Origin: Salticus scenicus
Taxonomy: Eukaryota; Arthropoda; Arachnida; Araneae; Salticidae
Assembly (NCBI GenBank): GCA_963930645.1
Contig: OZ005655.1
Coordinates: 131,520,626 to 131,584,625 of the forward strand
Direction: 5' to 3'
Length of the DNA stretch: 64,000 bases
Part shown: positions 22,148 to 33,762 of the stretch, piece after piece
Position numbering within the stretch: the stretch's first letter is position 1
Layout of the letters: each line of letters opens with the position of its first letter
Made by a program: the position numbers and the translations under genes
The notes under the pieces: model-generated
The model's database searches: none
The model's input: the letters and a program-made list of their open reading frames with translations, nothing else
What the model was told of the DNA's origin: nothing

Positions 22148-22525
22148 ATATCCACTTCATTTGGTTTAGTGCAGTCTATAGATGTTAAACTCTACTTACC
22201 TGCAATTTCCCCCATAGACGTAATGTATTTGCATTCTCTTGGGTGTCCCTGTACACGAACCACTTGCTTCATCTCAACGAAAAGCTTAGTGTAGCATCCC
22301 TATATCATACACATTTAGAATACCAAGTTTAGACTTTTTGATATTATTTGTTCTTGAGATATGCTGATAACAGACACACAGACACACACAGACACACACA
22401 GACCATTTGCTAAAAACATGATTTTCGTATTCAGGGGACCTCAAAACGTGTAAATATAACAAAAACTCACGTTCGAAAATTTGACCCTAAAACAGTATTT
22501 TCTTTACCTTATGGGTAAGAGAGAG
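22148..22525 (-). repeat. Module B, copy 2
   Basis: Reverse complement of 2170-2513, with AGTCTATAGATGTTAAACTC, the CACACAGACACACACAGAC tract and TTCGAAAATTTGACCC. Confidence 0.85.
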
Positions 22526-22992
22526 TAAAATTGTCTACCAATTTTTTTTATGCAACTGCATGAAAGTAAAAAAAAAAAAAAAAAAAAAAAGATTTTGTCT
22601 ATAGCAAAAATTAATAATTAAAAAGCAAATCTATATTGTTCAGTGACACCTATGAAAATTAGGGATTTTTCCTCTCCTGTTCGTATATTATTAATTTAAA
22701 TTAAGGTGTCCCTAACAGCACAGTTAGGCTTAACTTATCCACAGTACATCTTAAGGACGTTTCTGGGATGTCTTTTCATCCAGAAGACATCTTGAAGATA
22801 TCCTGGGGAGACGAAGAGTTGTCTGGGGTACTGATCCAAATTCATCATTTGAGATAAAAAAAAAAAAGTATCCACCACCCACTTGTGTGAAGTAGCTTTT
22901 GAATCGTTTTTTTTATAATCATATTCATTTAATTTTGTGTCCTCTAAAATGACCTCTTTTTAAAAATTGAATGCCTTCTATTTTCTTATTTA

Positions 22993-23220
22993 CCCGTTAG
23001 TAGTCGCTATAGACAGCGCCACCTATTACAGATTGCGCACTTTTTATTTAACTGTCACCAATAATTTTAAGAAGTGATGTGATCGACGTTTCTTCGAGTT
23101 TATTCGCGTTTTATGCATATCAAATGTCACTTCTAAAAATTTTTGGTGGCTATTGAATAAAAAAATCTGGCAACACTTAAGGATGGGCGGCAAATCGACC
23201 AACTAGCGACTACTAACGGG
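22993..23220. mobile_element. Foldback MITE, 228 bp
   Basis: Ends CCCGTTAGTAGTCGCT and AGCGACTACTAACGGG, exact inverted 16-mers; the inner arms also pair (GTCACCAATAATTTTAAGAAG facing CTTCTAAAAATTTTTGGTG). Flanked by TTTA on the left and TTAA on the right, consistent with a decayed TTAA or a TTA target. Confidence 0.85.
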
Positions 23221-23384
23221 TTAAAAAAAAAAAAAAAAAAAAGATATTGCGTAATTTCTCCTCTTTTTCCAATAAAAAATTCTGGTCACCTTATACGTAA
23301 AAAATAGAGTAAGTTAATCATATTTTGTGGCGAGTAACTTTTTTTTTCCAGCGAGTGTAATCTAAGTTGAAATTTCGGGCCCTG

Positions 23385-23859
23385 ATATATCTATTAAAAC
23401 TGTTTCTGAAACAATTTTGATTTTTTTTCCCTTTTTTGATGCAGTAGAAATGTTAAAATATATTGCTTCATATCTTACAATTTAAACTGTAATAATACGT
23501 TTTATGTAATGTTACGAGAAAGTAGCGTGAGTGTCACACCAATATTATACATATATATATATATATGTTGTTTTTCTTTGTGATTTATGTAATTTTCTTT
23601 AGAGATTAAAATGGCTATAGATGATTGTCCAACAACAAGTAAAATTCATAGATCGAAAAATTTTTTAGACTGTAATGTAATCCATTTTTTCCCTTTTTTG
23701 AGCCATTGTGCACAAACCACTAGTTCTGTATGTACCATTTTAAATTGGAAACGTGCTGTAGTGAGAAATATATATAAATTTCATAGCATTCTAATATATT
23801 TACGGGTTCTGGAGATTTGTGTTTTCTTTTATGGCTACTTTTTGCTCATTTAAGGTTTA
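23385..23859. other. AT-rich, with a module C-like 3' tail
   Basis: Near 23512 ACGAGAAAGTAGCGTGAGTG followed by TCACACC is like the end of module C. The 80-codon plus-strand ORF at 23611 has no recognised domain. Confidence 0.4.
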
Positions 23860-24860
23860 CTAGCTGGCTTCACCAGCTAGCTGGCTAGAGACCCATGAAA
23901 ATTTTTACCAAAAAACATGCTCTCGGACGCCTGCGGCGCCAATCGTAATTTGTTCTCTGTAAAAGTCGCATAATATTAAAATATTAAAAATTTAAATATT
24001 TTTAAATAAAATCTAAACGTAGCTCTAGTTCAACGTAAAATACACTCAAATCAATGAAAATCAAATAAACCAATCAAATCTCTCGTAATTCCTCATAACG
24101 TAGCTCTAGTTCAACGTAAAATACACTCAAACCAATGAAAATCAAATAAACCAATCAAATCTCTCGTAATTCCTCACAACGTAGCTCTAGTTCAACATAA
24201 AATATGCTCAAACCAATGAAAATCAAATAAACCAATCAAATCTCTCGTAATTCCTCATAGCGTAACTCTAGTTCAACGTAAAATACACTGAAATCAATGA
24301 AAATCAAATAAACCATTCAAATCTCTTGTAATTTCTCATAACGTAGCTGTAGGTCAATGTAAAATACACTCAAATCAATCAAAATCAAATAAACCAATCA
24401 AATCTCACGTAAGATTCTCCATTCTGCGTCATTATAGAAATAGGAAGTTTTATTTTCATATTTTTATTAATTAAAAGAAAACTAATCAAAAATTCGAAAA
24501 TCTGACTTCGATGTGCGCAATGACCCTACGGAGGGCACTTTTGTGTTAAATCACGTGACTGTCCGAGCTACCGTTTTCGAGAACAGTGAAATATACATAT
24601 ACAAATATTGCTAACTTAATAGTATAAGATTAGACCAGCACCTACAGATTAAAGTGAATTTCGAACACTACGACAATTTATACCAAAACGAAAACGGAAA
24701 CGCGGTACTTTGTAATCGAAGGCCAAAGTATTGATCAACCGCAGAAGGAAGATCCCTGGCGTCATCTGCGCATGGGTGAAAAGGGCTGATCCATTTATAA
24801 AACAGGAATGTCCGTAGTACCTAGGGATGTGTTTGTTTACGGGTCTGAAAGAATTATAAA
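23860..24860 (-). mobile_element. Helitron-like element, 3' end with hairpin and CTAG
   Basis: On the minus strand the sequence ends CTGGTGAAGCCAG then CTAG (23863-23860) then T, the hairpin-CTRR-T form of Helitron 3' ends. The body contains a tandem array and a GC-richer part at 24540-24850. The 5' border is not resolved. Confidence 0.55.
24017..24421. repeat. Tandem array, five 81-bp units
   Basis: Units begin at 24017, 24098, 24179, 24260 and 24341 with ACGTAGCTCTAGTTCAACGT (variants) and include ATCAAATAAACCAATCAAAT. About 90% identical. Central tandem repeats are common in non-autonomous Helitron/Helentron-type elements. Confidence 0.9.
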
Positions 24861-25158
24861 CTCACTGATTGCATTTTTTTTCCTCCTTTGAACTGATACT
24901 TGAATATCTGTTTATATAAATATTTTAGGATTAATTAAAAGAAATAAAAACTGATAATATTATAAAGGGATAGTTTTAGATTTCAATATAAATATTACTC
25001 AATTAAAAATAAAAATAAAAGCTTTGTCAGTATTTTGAAACTTTTGAAGTGTGTAACACTAATTTAAAAACTATGTCAATTATTATTTACAAAATAGTAT
25101 GTAACCCCGTCAAAAATGACGGAATGTGAAATCAATTAAGGTAGTGAATCAACGAATG

Positions 25159-25270
25159 CTTTGCCAGCTTCGCTGGTCATTATATTTAAAGGGGACTAAT
25201 GTGCAAGTTGTACCTGACGGGACTAATGTGAAAGTTGTACCTCACTGTACTAATGTGCAAGTTGCACCGA
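25159..25270 (-). mobile_element. Helitron-type 3' hairpin without CTAG, plus ~30-bp repeats
   Basis: Minus strand: TATAATGACCAGCGAAGCTGG, read as perfect stem CCAGC-GAA-GCTGG, then CAAAGCA. On the plus strand three units of the type GGGACTAATGTGCAAGTTGT follow at 25192-25270. Shares TATATTTAAAGG with the end at 38018. Confidence 0.5.
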
Positions 25271-25322
25271 ACGAACAAACTATTTAAAATGACACTATTT
25301 AAATTTGGATGTTGTTTTTAAT

Positions 25323-26988
25323 CAGGGTTGGGTTTCTTCCGGAAGAAACTAGTTTCTTCCAGGACAGTGGAAGAAACTGGAAAAAACCGGAAGAAACTGG
25401 AAGAAATGGAAGAAACCAGAAGAAATGGAAGAAACCAGAAGAAATGGAAGAAACTAACCAGAAGACAAAACAGATGTTCGAAATTAAAATTTATGAACTA
25501 TATAAACTCAAAGCATAAATATAATGTAAAATCTAAACTATAATCCAATTAATATTAAAAATATTGTTAGAAAAAAAATTTATTTTACAACAAACACTAA
25601 ATATATATAGGCGATGGGTTTTTACTTTTCAATGCTGATATTTTTAGAACTTTTTGCATATATACTATCTCATATTAGTATACATTCAGACAGTACAAGT
25701 GATAATAATTACGGAATTAACCATAATATATACACTTTTTTTTTTTTTTTTAAGGATACAATTTTTTGTATAAACTCGAAGCTGGTAAACTGTATCAATA
25801 AGAAATATACCTACTTTTAAACTCTCCTGCAAGTTCTCTAGGATTTTTTTTTTTTAAGCATAGTTTGTATTTATCTATTTTAAGTTGAAAAATAAAGTCC
25901 AGTATTGAACTACTCTAAAAAACATTTCATTTGTTTTACAGTTTTTAACTCCCTCTAACTCTCAAAAATTTTGTCTAGAGGTTGTGCGGATTATAGGAAT
26001 TTGTAGATTAGAGATCATTGCCTTTGTTTACAGTTTTCTTTTGCAGATACAGAGTCAGTTATTATTAATTCATGAGAATAGACATCAGAATGGAAAAACG
26101 GTTTCTAATAAATTTTAGAATAAAGTATTTCTTCAATATTAATAAAACTAATCGATCACATTCATATATGATAAATAATTTAAGCATATTCAAATAATAG
26201 GTACCTATAAAATGTAAACAAACATATTTAAAAAATATGAAACTAAATATTTTTGAAAGTTCGGAAATAACATTCATCACTGATTAATTTTGTTAAACAT
26301 TGATGTAATAGTGATTTGTTTTAAGCACTAGTCTGTATGAATTGCAGGATAATAAATACAAGAATGTTACCCCCCCCCCTCCCAAGTTGAGTTTCAAAGC
26401 AAGGATTAAGCTAAAAATTTGATTAAAAAAAGTAAAAATGTGAGAAATGTAAATTTATTTGAAATATGAGATGTAAATTTCTTTTTCACTGTACTGTATT
26501 AGGAAAATGAAGTTTTTGATGACATTTTGTAATACAGTAATTATTGAATACTGGCTCTTTTAATTAACTGAATGTTTGTTAAGAGCTGTCTTATCAGAAA
26601 GTATAAGCAAGTGATACAAACTATTATTTATTAGCAGTTAAAGAAATAAAATTGTCTAAATAATAAATTATAAAACTTTACGCTTTTTAAATTGAAATTG
26701 ATTTTTTTACTGGATTTTGAGTATTTTGGAACGTGATTATCAGATACCGAAGATCACTTCGGTAAAAATCTCATAATTATTATAATTAAATATGTAATTA
26801 AATATTTATAGGTATAATTAAAGTTACTTAAAGTTGTTTATAAGACAAATGAAACCACTGTATCTTACAAATCTGCAATTTATAGGATAAATTTTTAAGA
26901 AAAACAGTTTCTTCCATTTCTTCCACTTGGAAGAAACCTATTTCTTCCGGCCGGTTTTTTCCGCCTTGGAAGAAGCTTGCCAACCCTG
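25323..26988. mobile_element. hAT element, 1.67 kb, perfect 8-bp duplication TTTTTAAT
   Basis: Ends CAGGGTTGGGTTTCTTCC and GCTTGCCAACCCTG, flanked by TTTTTAAT at 25315-25322 and 26989-26996. The left part repeats GGAAGAAACTGGAAGAAATG words; the right end holds the mirrored TTTCTTCC words, so the ends can fold together. No transposase is recognised inside. Confidence 0.9.
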
Positions 26989-26996
26989 TTTTTAAT

Positions 26997-28009
26997 ATTT
27001 GACACTTACTTTGATTTTGATATTTATTATCAAAAATTATCTTGATTTGTTATCTTGAAGAAATAATTAAAATTCTTCAAACAATACCTTCTTCTAAAGC
27101 TTCTTTATTGCAAAACTTAATGACATTATATACAATACGCTTCGATTCACTACGGAGAGGTTTAATCCGAGAACTCGTACCAGATGTATGATCCATTTGT
27201 TCCAATATAAACAAACTGTTATACAGAAAGAAATAAAAGAAAACAAAGCAGGAGTATTAATGATTTTACACATAACAGAAGAAACAAGAATAATAGAAAA
27301 ATTTCCCCTCTCTTCCTTCTTCCTTTGCCGTGTCTCCCAGTGAGTGAGTGGAATCGTCCTGGCACTTTGCCAAACAGGGATAAATAGTCCGCGGTCGGAC
27401 AATACTAACCGTCATACTTATGTAAGAGAGACCGAGAGAAGATTGCCAAACCCAATTCATAAATAACTTTCAACTATGTTGGGAAGAATTAGTGTTACGA
27501 AATTTGTCGACTTTCTTATGTGAAGAAAGTAGTTAGTAAAGAAACGGGAAGGTTCTATTCGATGAATACAGACTGTCAATTCAACGAATATTCTCGAGGC
27601 AGTCCAATAAAGTGTCGCTCGTATCGCAAAAGTCACTGTTCGACGAATGTTTCGGAAACAGTCCAAGAAAACACTCAGTTGTTCCAACAGCTGTAAACAG
27701 CGCCAAACAGAGCACAGATCAGGAATTTCGCTGGCTCACGAAAAAAGATCTATGGTTTGGACAGTCCCCAAATGCAATCGCTCAGAATAACTTTCTGAAC
27801 ACAAGTGATTCACACTAACTCGCAAAAGTCAATTTGCTACAATTCATACTTTTTGGCGATGGCCCTTGGCAATGGTTCTCTATTAAAATCCAATGGAAAG
27901 TTCCAGAATTAGGCTTCTATTCACCATAGGGCTTTGAACCTTTGGGAACACTAAACTACCCTTTTTCGCCAAATTTGTCGCCAAGGCTAACCTTACTTAT
28001 GCTGAAAAC
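26997..28009. other. Unclassified, partly GC-richer
   Basis: 27100-27460 and 27540-27830 are less AT-rich, with open frames up to 102 codons on the minus strand at 27094-27402 but no recognised domain or splice structure. Possibly an old retroelement. At 27840-27990 TTTGGCGATGGCCCTTGGC faces TTGTCGCCAAGGCTAACC as a weak inverted pair. Confidence 0.4.
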
Positions 28010-28196
28010 CTTATAACCTTAGATATGCTGATAACAATCACACACACAACACAGACAAACCAACCGCTAAAAACATGATTTTCGTATTCAGTAGACCTTA
28101 AAACGTGTAAATATAACAAAAACTCAATTTCGAAAATTTGATCCAAAAAACAATGCTTTCTCTATCATATATATGGGTAAGAGAAAGTAAAAAATC
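28010..28196 (-). repeat. Module B, partial copy
   Basis: Matches the last half of module B (CTAAAAACATGATTTTCGTA; CGTGTAAATATAACAAAAAC), ending at GGGTAAGAGAAAGTA. Confidence 0.75.
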
Positions 28197-28670
28197 TTGG
28201 CTACATTAAAAATAAATTGGGGCAAATATTGTAGGAATACATTTTCTTCATGAATTGAAAGTGAAAATATTTTTTAAAAAATAAAAAGTTTTTGATAGTA
28301 AGATGAATATAGACAGCGATCAGAGATTTTTTGGGTTTGCGTATCTATAATGAAATTATTTTTAAAACATTAATATGTTTCATTATAATTTATTCTTTTG
28401 CTTTTATATACATAAATTTTCAGAATATTTTATTTTATGATATGAAATACATATTATCTATTACATATGAAATGCAGAAAATAAATATTTATTTTATTTT
28501 ATTTTTACATCGCAACAACAACAAAATTTTATTTTTCACTAAATCTTTTTGTGGCAATAATTTTGAACACGAATAAAAAAGGTTTCGATATAGAAAAATC
28601 AGCCAAAACTCACAGATAAGTTTTTCATTGGTATTTAAAAAAAAAAAAAAAAAAAGAAAGAAAGACTTAC
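28197..28670 (-). other. Start of the 23.5-kb IMMP2L intron
   Basis: AT-rich; a poly-A of about 18 at 28638 lies 14 bp from the donor. Nothing else. Confidence 0.6.
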
Positions 28671-28736
28671 TTAATTGTTTCACCTTCTTTTGCAATGACA
28701 CGCTTTATTAATTTTTCATCGGGATCTCTAGGACAC
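28671..28736 (-). CDS. IMMP2L: IMMP2L internal exon carrying the catalytic-lysine segment
   Basis: Seen: a 66-bp minus-strand exon between a T-rich TTTTAG acceptor and a consensus AA/GTAAGT donor. It reads as one base, 21 codons, two bases. The peptide contains CPRDPDEKLIKRVIAKEGET. Known: in Imp2/IMMP2L the segment resembling SPKNPEQKIIKRVIALEGD holds the general-base Lys of the Ser/Lys dyad (the Lys of KRVI). The split Lys codon joins the exon at 5021-5120 exactly, with no missing residues relative to the human protein. The catalytic Ser and the membrane-spanning N-terminus belong to earlier exons, which I did not find up to position 64000. No disabling changes are visible. Confidence 0.9.
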
Positions 28737-28925
28737 CTAAAACAACAAAGTATAATCATTCAATATTTATTTGAACAATACAGAAAAATGTTAACATCAA
28801 TAACTAACACTGAAATAAAAATTTTATATTTTAAACTAATTTATTGATTTAAAACCTTATTTACATCATAAAAATAGTTTCTTATGCTTCAGAATTTTAA
28901 TAAAACAGCCTTTCTTTCTTTCTTT

Positions 28926-28958
<33 letters not shown>

Positions 28959-29744
28959 AATCCTTAATATCTAAAAAATAAATCAAGTAAAGAAGACAAT
29001 TATCACAAGCTGTGGTAATATTGAAATATTTTCCTTTTTGTGAAGGTATAGATATAAGAAAAATTGACAAAATGTTTGATCAAGCAAAATAATAAATCAA
29101 TTTTTCTTTTAAAACAAGTTTAAAATAATTTCAATTGCACGAAATAGAAGAAGAAAAATTAAATAAATGAATTAATTTTATTTCTTTTACTTTTTGTAAT
29201 TAAAAGGAAATGGAGCGTTAAAAGAAGAAGAAAAAAAAATGTAGATCGGCCTATAGATTAGCAATTAGAATATCAATAGAATCGATTACATGAACATATG
29301 TTGAAACAATCGACGCTGCAAATTTGTTTTGTGTATTTTAAAACTTAGATATCTTTCTGACTCTTACTTATTTTTTTGTTTCCGGAAAGAGGAAAGCGGT
29401 GAAACATTATTCCCCCATATATATATATAAAGTAATTAAGAAAGAAATATGTTTTTTTTTTTTTTTTTTTTTTTCTCTTCAACCTAAGAAAATGATGCAT
29501 TAAACAATGAACTATACAAACAATAAATTTGAAGCCCATTTTTGTACACTAGAATACACAAGACATATGAATGGTTAAAAATTATTATTATATTAATCCA
29601 TTTTTCAGATTTTTTACTTTTTTTAAGTTAATGTATCATTAATTACATTTTAATTATTTTTAAAATTATTTACCAACTATGTGACAATGAAAATTTAATT
29701 TATTTTATAATTTAAGAAAGCTTTGCATGATTTTTAGACAAATT
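28737..29744. other. AT-rich intron with poly-T tracts
   Basis: Poly-T at 28927-28954 and 29452-29474. No exon that I can support. Confidence 0.6.
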
Positions 29745-29935
29745 ATTTAATTTTCGGGTTTCGGATGTAAAAAAAAAATATCGGGTTTGAATCGTCAAAA
29801 TTCTCTTTCGCGAGTTCGGGTCGGTTTTCGGGTCGATGAAAAATCTTTTGTCGGGTTCTGGTTGATTTAAAATCGATCTGTCGGGTTCGTATAGGATAAA
29901 ATCCGACCAGTGCAAGAGCCGAATTTTAATATAAA
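29745..29935 (-). repeat. TCGGGTT-rich degenerate repeat
   Basis: Five or more words of the type TTCGGGT/TCGGGTTC are spread over 190 bp with AAAATCGATCTGTCGGGTTC. Resembles the low-complexity ends of some DNA elements; no terminus is resolved. Confidence 0.4.
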
Positions 29936-32635
29936 AGGAATACATACATACACACATGTTTTAATTTTTAGAGCCCAATTTTTGTAAAAAATGTAAAAAG
30001 TTTTTTGAAAATATATAATTTTCTTAAATTTTTATTTATCTTTTTAAAAAAGAAATTATTGTGCAAAAACCTTTTAATTTTTGTAGTCACTCTATACAAT
30101 GTTTAGTATCAAGTTAATAGAAATAATAATTGTTTTATTGAATTAAATATGAGCCCTAGTTGGAAATAATACTAAAAATATGAAAAATTTTTAGAAAATG
30201 TCCATTTTTACATAACGAAATTTTGTGAAAGCGGCTTTTTTATGAATTTAAATTTTGTGAAGGGGCAGCTAATGGGCACCAATTTTTATTTGGATCAACA
30301 CCTGGTGTAACACACATATATACAGAGAGAGAGAGAATAACTCATCATCACAATGATCAAACACCAGGAAGGAAGATTTGGATTAAAGAACAAAGAACCA
30401 CTTATGGAAATGAAGCCTTATACAAGACAAAAGAGATTTACATAATAATTAAAATGAGGTTCTGAAACATTAGTGGATGAGATCATATATAACAAATATG
30501 ATCAAAGAATAATAGAAAGAATAATACTAATAACCAGAAGAAGTAGGAGAAGAAGGAGCAGAGACCACTACGGCTTAAGACGGGGGAGCGGGTTAATCAG
30601 GTTTTCTGAGCACCCATCATTCCCCAAAAACTCTACATGACCATATGGTAACAAAGTAAAGTAAAAACGAAGATAATAATCACTGTGAAATGAGTTAAGC
30701 AAGTAAAAATTAAAACTCAACGAGAAAAATATGAAAGATTTAATTAATTAGCATAGTATTTATTTGATTGTAAAATAGAGATATTGGTTTTTGGTTTAAA
30801 ATGAGCTTTGAAACTATTTACTAGTTGAGTAAATTAAAGAATATAAACAACTGCATAGGATATAGGCAACATTTCATAATATTTGAAGACACTCACTAAA
30901 ATCAATGCCAATAAAATGAAATAATTTAACTATTAACTTGAACACTTTCATTAATAACGCAACTTTTTAATCAATACAATTACTGTGATGTTAATTTAAA
31001 CTTATGTTATCCATCAATTACATTAACCCCCATTTTAAAGCTTAAATAATTTACTAACCTATAAATGTTCCGTAGTAGTGTTAGTAATCTATAATATTAA
31101 AACACAAAGCATTTTCTGTAAGACCAAAATAGTACGATTTGGGCATGCGCGAGAAAATTTTGAACCAATTCGGAAAGGGAATATTCTTTTCTCTTTATGC
31201 AGCGAAATACGAATACTGATGAAAGATCGAGCAGATGACATTAATATTTCATATGTCTATTCTATGGCAGACGCCTAATTAAGGCTCAATCATAAAAATA
31301 ATTCACACGATTAATTCATTGATTCATACTTCCCAAGGAAATATATTAAAAACAAAGCAATTCGCGAATACTTATCGGTTACATTTATCTATGATCGGTT
31401 ATCATCGTATGCTTTTTCGACGAAAATTTCTTTACACAGGATATGGCGCCATCTGTATTTTTTTCCATTTCTTAAAAAAATAAGAAAAAAAATCTTTTAA
31501 AATTAACAAATTGTCAGAGTTTATTGTTCTTTAAAAGTTAACTTTTATCAGTTGAAAACTTTTTAGAAAATATGGAGATAGATATTTAAAATTATTTATT
31601 TATTTTTTACTCTAATTATTATAATCTTTATCTCTGATACTTCATTTCGATACCATATTACAGTAAAAATAATTTAAAAAGAATAACATTAAAATATTGA
31701 TATTTTATACGAGTAAAAATTTACGTAGTATAATTTATTATTAAAATTTAATGAGCAAATTAATTTACTAAAGTATTAAATTCATTCTTATTTATTTATT
31801 TATTTTTAACAGTATACTTTTTTTGAAATATACTATTTTGATAGAATAAAGTGTTATGTTATAATACTATTCCAGTAAAAACAAATTTTAACTTTATTCC
31901 GATTTGCAGTTTACTTTTAGAATACAATGAATTAATATTTTGGATTGTATCCAAGTGGTTTTACAAATATGGGAAGAAAAAATCAGAATCAAAACTAGTA
32001 TTTTACACTTAAAAAGCACTTATTGTCTTAGATGAAATCTTTGTCTTTCATGTATGTCTTTTATTAAAAAACTGTGATCTGTTATTGTTGATAGTAAGTT
32101 AATATAATTATAATCTGATAGTAAATCTTTGAATTAATTCATTTTGCGTGAAAAGCAACGAATAAATTTCACAGTAAACAAACGAGTGCAGTTAGTTCTA
32201 CAGAATATTAGTCGATTTGGTTTGACAGGGAGGAATTCTATTGTGGGATATGCTTTGATAAATATTATCACAAATATTGATACTATCTCATTAAGAAATA
32301 TTGATTCATTCGATAATTTATATAAATTCTGCCTTTCTTTTAATTACTCCTAACATTCTTTTGTTCATATTTAGAGTAAAATTAGGAAAACTTTGAGATT
32401 TTATATTTATTATATGGAGTATGCTTAAATTTTGTATACAGAAAATTCATGAACTTACTACCTCCAACCAAAAGATAATTGATTAAAGCAGGGGTTTAAA
32501 ACCGGTTAAGAGCAATGCGAAATATTAAAGCAAGGGTGTTTTAAACTTTATGCCGCGAGAAGATTTTAGTTGCACATCATCCGTCAAATTTTGACGGGTA
32601 TTAACTAGTTAATATTTAAACTGTTATTATAGAGG
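29936..32635. other. AT-rich intron; GC-richer patch 31080-31280
   Basis: 31120-31270 is less AT-rich (GGGCATGCGCGAGAAAATTT) and has an unassigned 66-codon plus-strand ORF. 30540-30650 also is GC-richer. No families recognised. Confidence 0.5.
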
Positions 32636-33240
32636 GTGATCAGTTTAAAAGAGTATCCGTAGGTTTTTCTTATAACCCTTAAATCTGACGGACGTGGAAA
32701 CTATTCTACCATTGAAACATGATTGTTTGAACCTTGTTTAAGTTTGTGAGAGAATTTCTAACACTGTTGGACTATTACAACTTTATTTGTGAGGTAAAAC
32801 AGAAATGGAGACGCACAATTTTTTAATCCTGTAATAATTTTATTTTTGAAAAACAAAATTTAATTCAATTTTTTTACATTATTGTTCCTCACAGAAATTG
32901 TTGAAAATGTTCGCTATCATTTTGAATGCAAACATGAACACGTCGAACCTTGACACACTTCGCAGCATTGTTGTTGTTATTGACGAGATTTCTTCAGTTA
33001 TGATATGTTTTAATTCATCGATGTTTGCAGGACTTCTCTGGAAAAGCCTATGAAATGATAATGTAAAAATGATAATGTAAATGTAATGTAGGAATGATAA
33101 TGTAAAAAAATGTAATTAAATTTTGTTTTTCATAAATAAAATTATTACAGGATTTAAAAAATTGTGCATATCCATTTCTGTTTTACCTCACAAATAAAGT
33201 TGTAACAGTCCAACAATGTTGGAAATTGTCTCTCACACTT
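32636..33240 (-). mobile_element. Mariner/Tc1-like foldback remnant
   Basis: Inverted arms 32746-32865 and 33114-33236 (about 120 bp, around 90% identical, e.g. TACAACTTTATTTGTGAGG). The loop contains a transposase C-terminal piece on the minus strand. Confidence 0.75.
32879..33051 (-). pseudogene. Transposase C-terminal fragment in the foldback loop
   Basis: The minus strand reads RLFQRSPANIDELKHIITEE, then SSITTTML, ending at a stop (32881-32879). Known: many mariner-family transposases end with a segment of the form P.sl.eLk..I...i..it..ML..V......R...C. Only about 57 codons remain; no catalytic residues. Confidence 0.5.
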
Positions 33241-33253
33241 TTGGATACAGACA

Positions 33254-33762
33254 GGGGCTCTATTCTAGTCTAGTCGTTACGCGGAAACCCGTTGTTGTGA
33301 AGCGAGACAACGACGATTTGCTATTCTCGTCGAAAGTTCCGTCGAAATCTTGACAGTCGTTCGAGCTTGTTCACAGTCGTTAAATTACCGGCAGCTAGGA
33401 GGCAGTTGTTCAGCTGAAAGATCGTCGTTTATCACAATAGAAATGGGCGCGTCTGTATAATGTTTTAGTTTGCTCAGTTAAAGGGACATTTCACATTTCC
33501 CCCCATTGAAAACCGGTTGTCAACATCGCCATTCACAACTTTCCCCTCCCAAAACGGATTACGAATGATCCCTTGCAACTGACTGGTTTAAAATGTCACC
33601 CTCGAACGCAGAGAGTTTCTTCTTCCACTCAAGATAACAACGGGAGACCAGAATAGCACTCAGCCGGAAGATGGTTATTACGGTGGGTAGAACAGTTGTT
33701 ACAGACTGTCGTTAACGATTACAAGTGGTGATTAATAAGCAACTAGACGAGAATAGAGCCCC
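33254..33762. mobile_element. TIR element GGGGCTCTATTCT, ~509 bp
   Basis: Left end GGGGCTCTATTCTAGTCTAG and right end (reverse complement) GGGGCTCTATTCTCGTCTAG: about 23 bp with two mismatches. GC-richer inside (33270-33700) than outside. No ORF, no clear target duplication. The superfamily is not certain. Confidence 0.75.

Larger units (their letters stand above)
20097..23384. mobile_element. hAT-like element, 3.29 kb, with several nested insertions
   Basis: Left end CAGGGCGCGAAATTTC, right end GAAATTTCGGGCCCTG, flanked by ATATATC on both sides (20090-20096 and 23385-23391). Subterminal GGCGAGT words recur at both ends. Inside are a SINE, modules C and B, a foldback MITE and probably a further TIR pair (AAGATGACCAAACATCC near 20269 facing GGTCACCTT near 23285). 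Confidence 0.8.
5121..28670 (-). other. IMMP2L: IMMP2L intron, 23.55 kb
   Basis: The interval between the two phase-matched exons. It begins (minus strand) with GTAAGT at 28670 and ends with TTTTCAG at 5121. Nearly all of it is repeats, described separately below. Human IMMP2L is also known for very large introns. Confidence 0.85.

Noticed and set aside
24017..24421. CRISPR-like regular array
   Set aside because: The whole 81-bp unit repeats with no variable spacers, in a eukaryotic intron.
25309..25543. Glu/Lys/Asn-rich ORFs
   Set aside because: Translation of GGAAGAAA repeats at the left end of a hAT element.
27094..27402. 102-codon minus-strand ORF
   Set aside because: No recognisable domain, no splice structure and no codon bias distinguishing it from background; left as unclassified.
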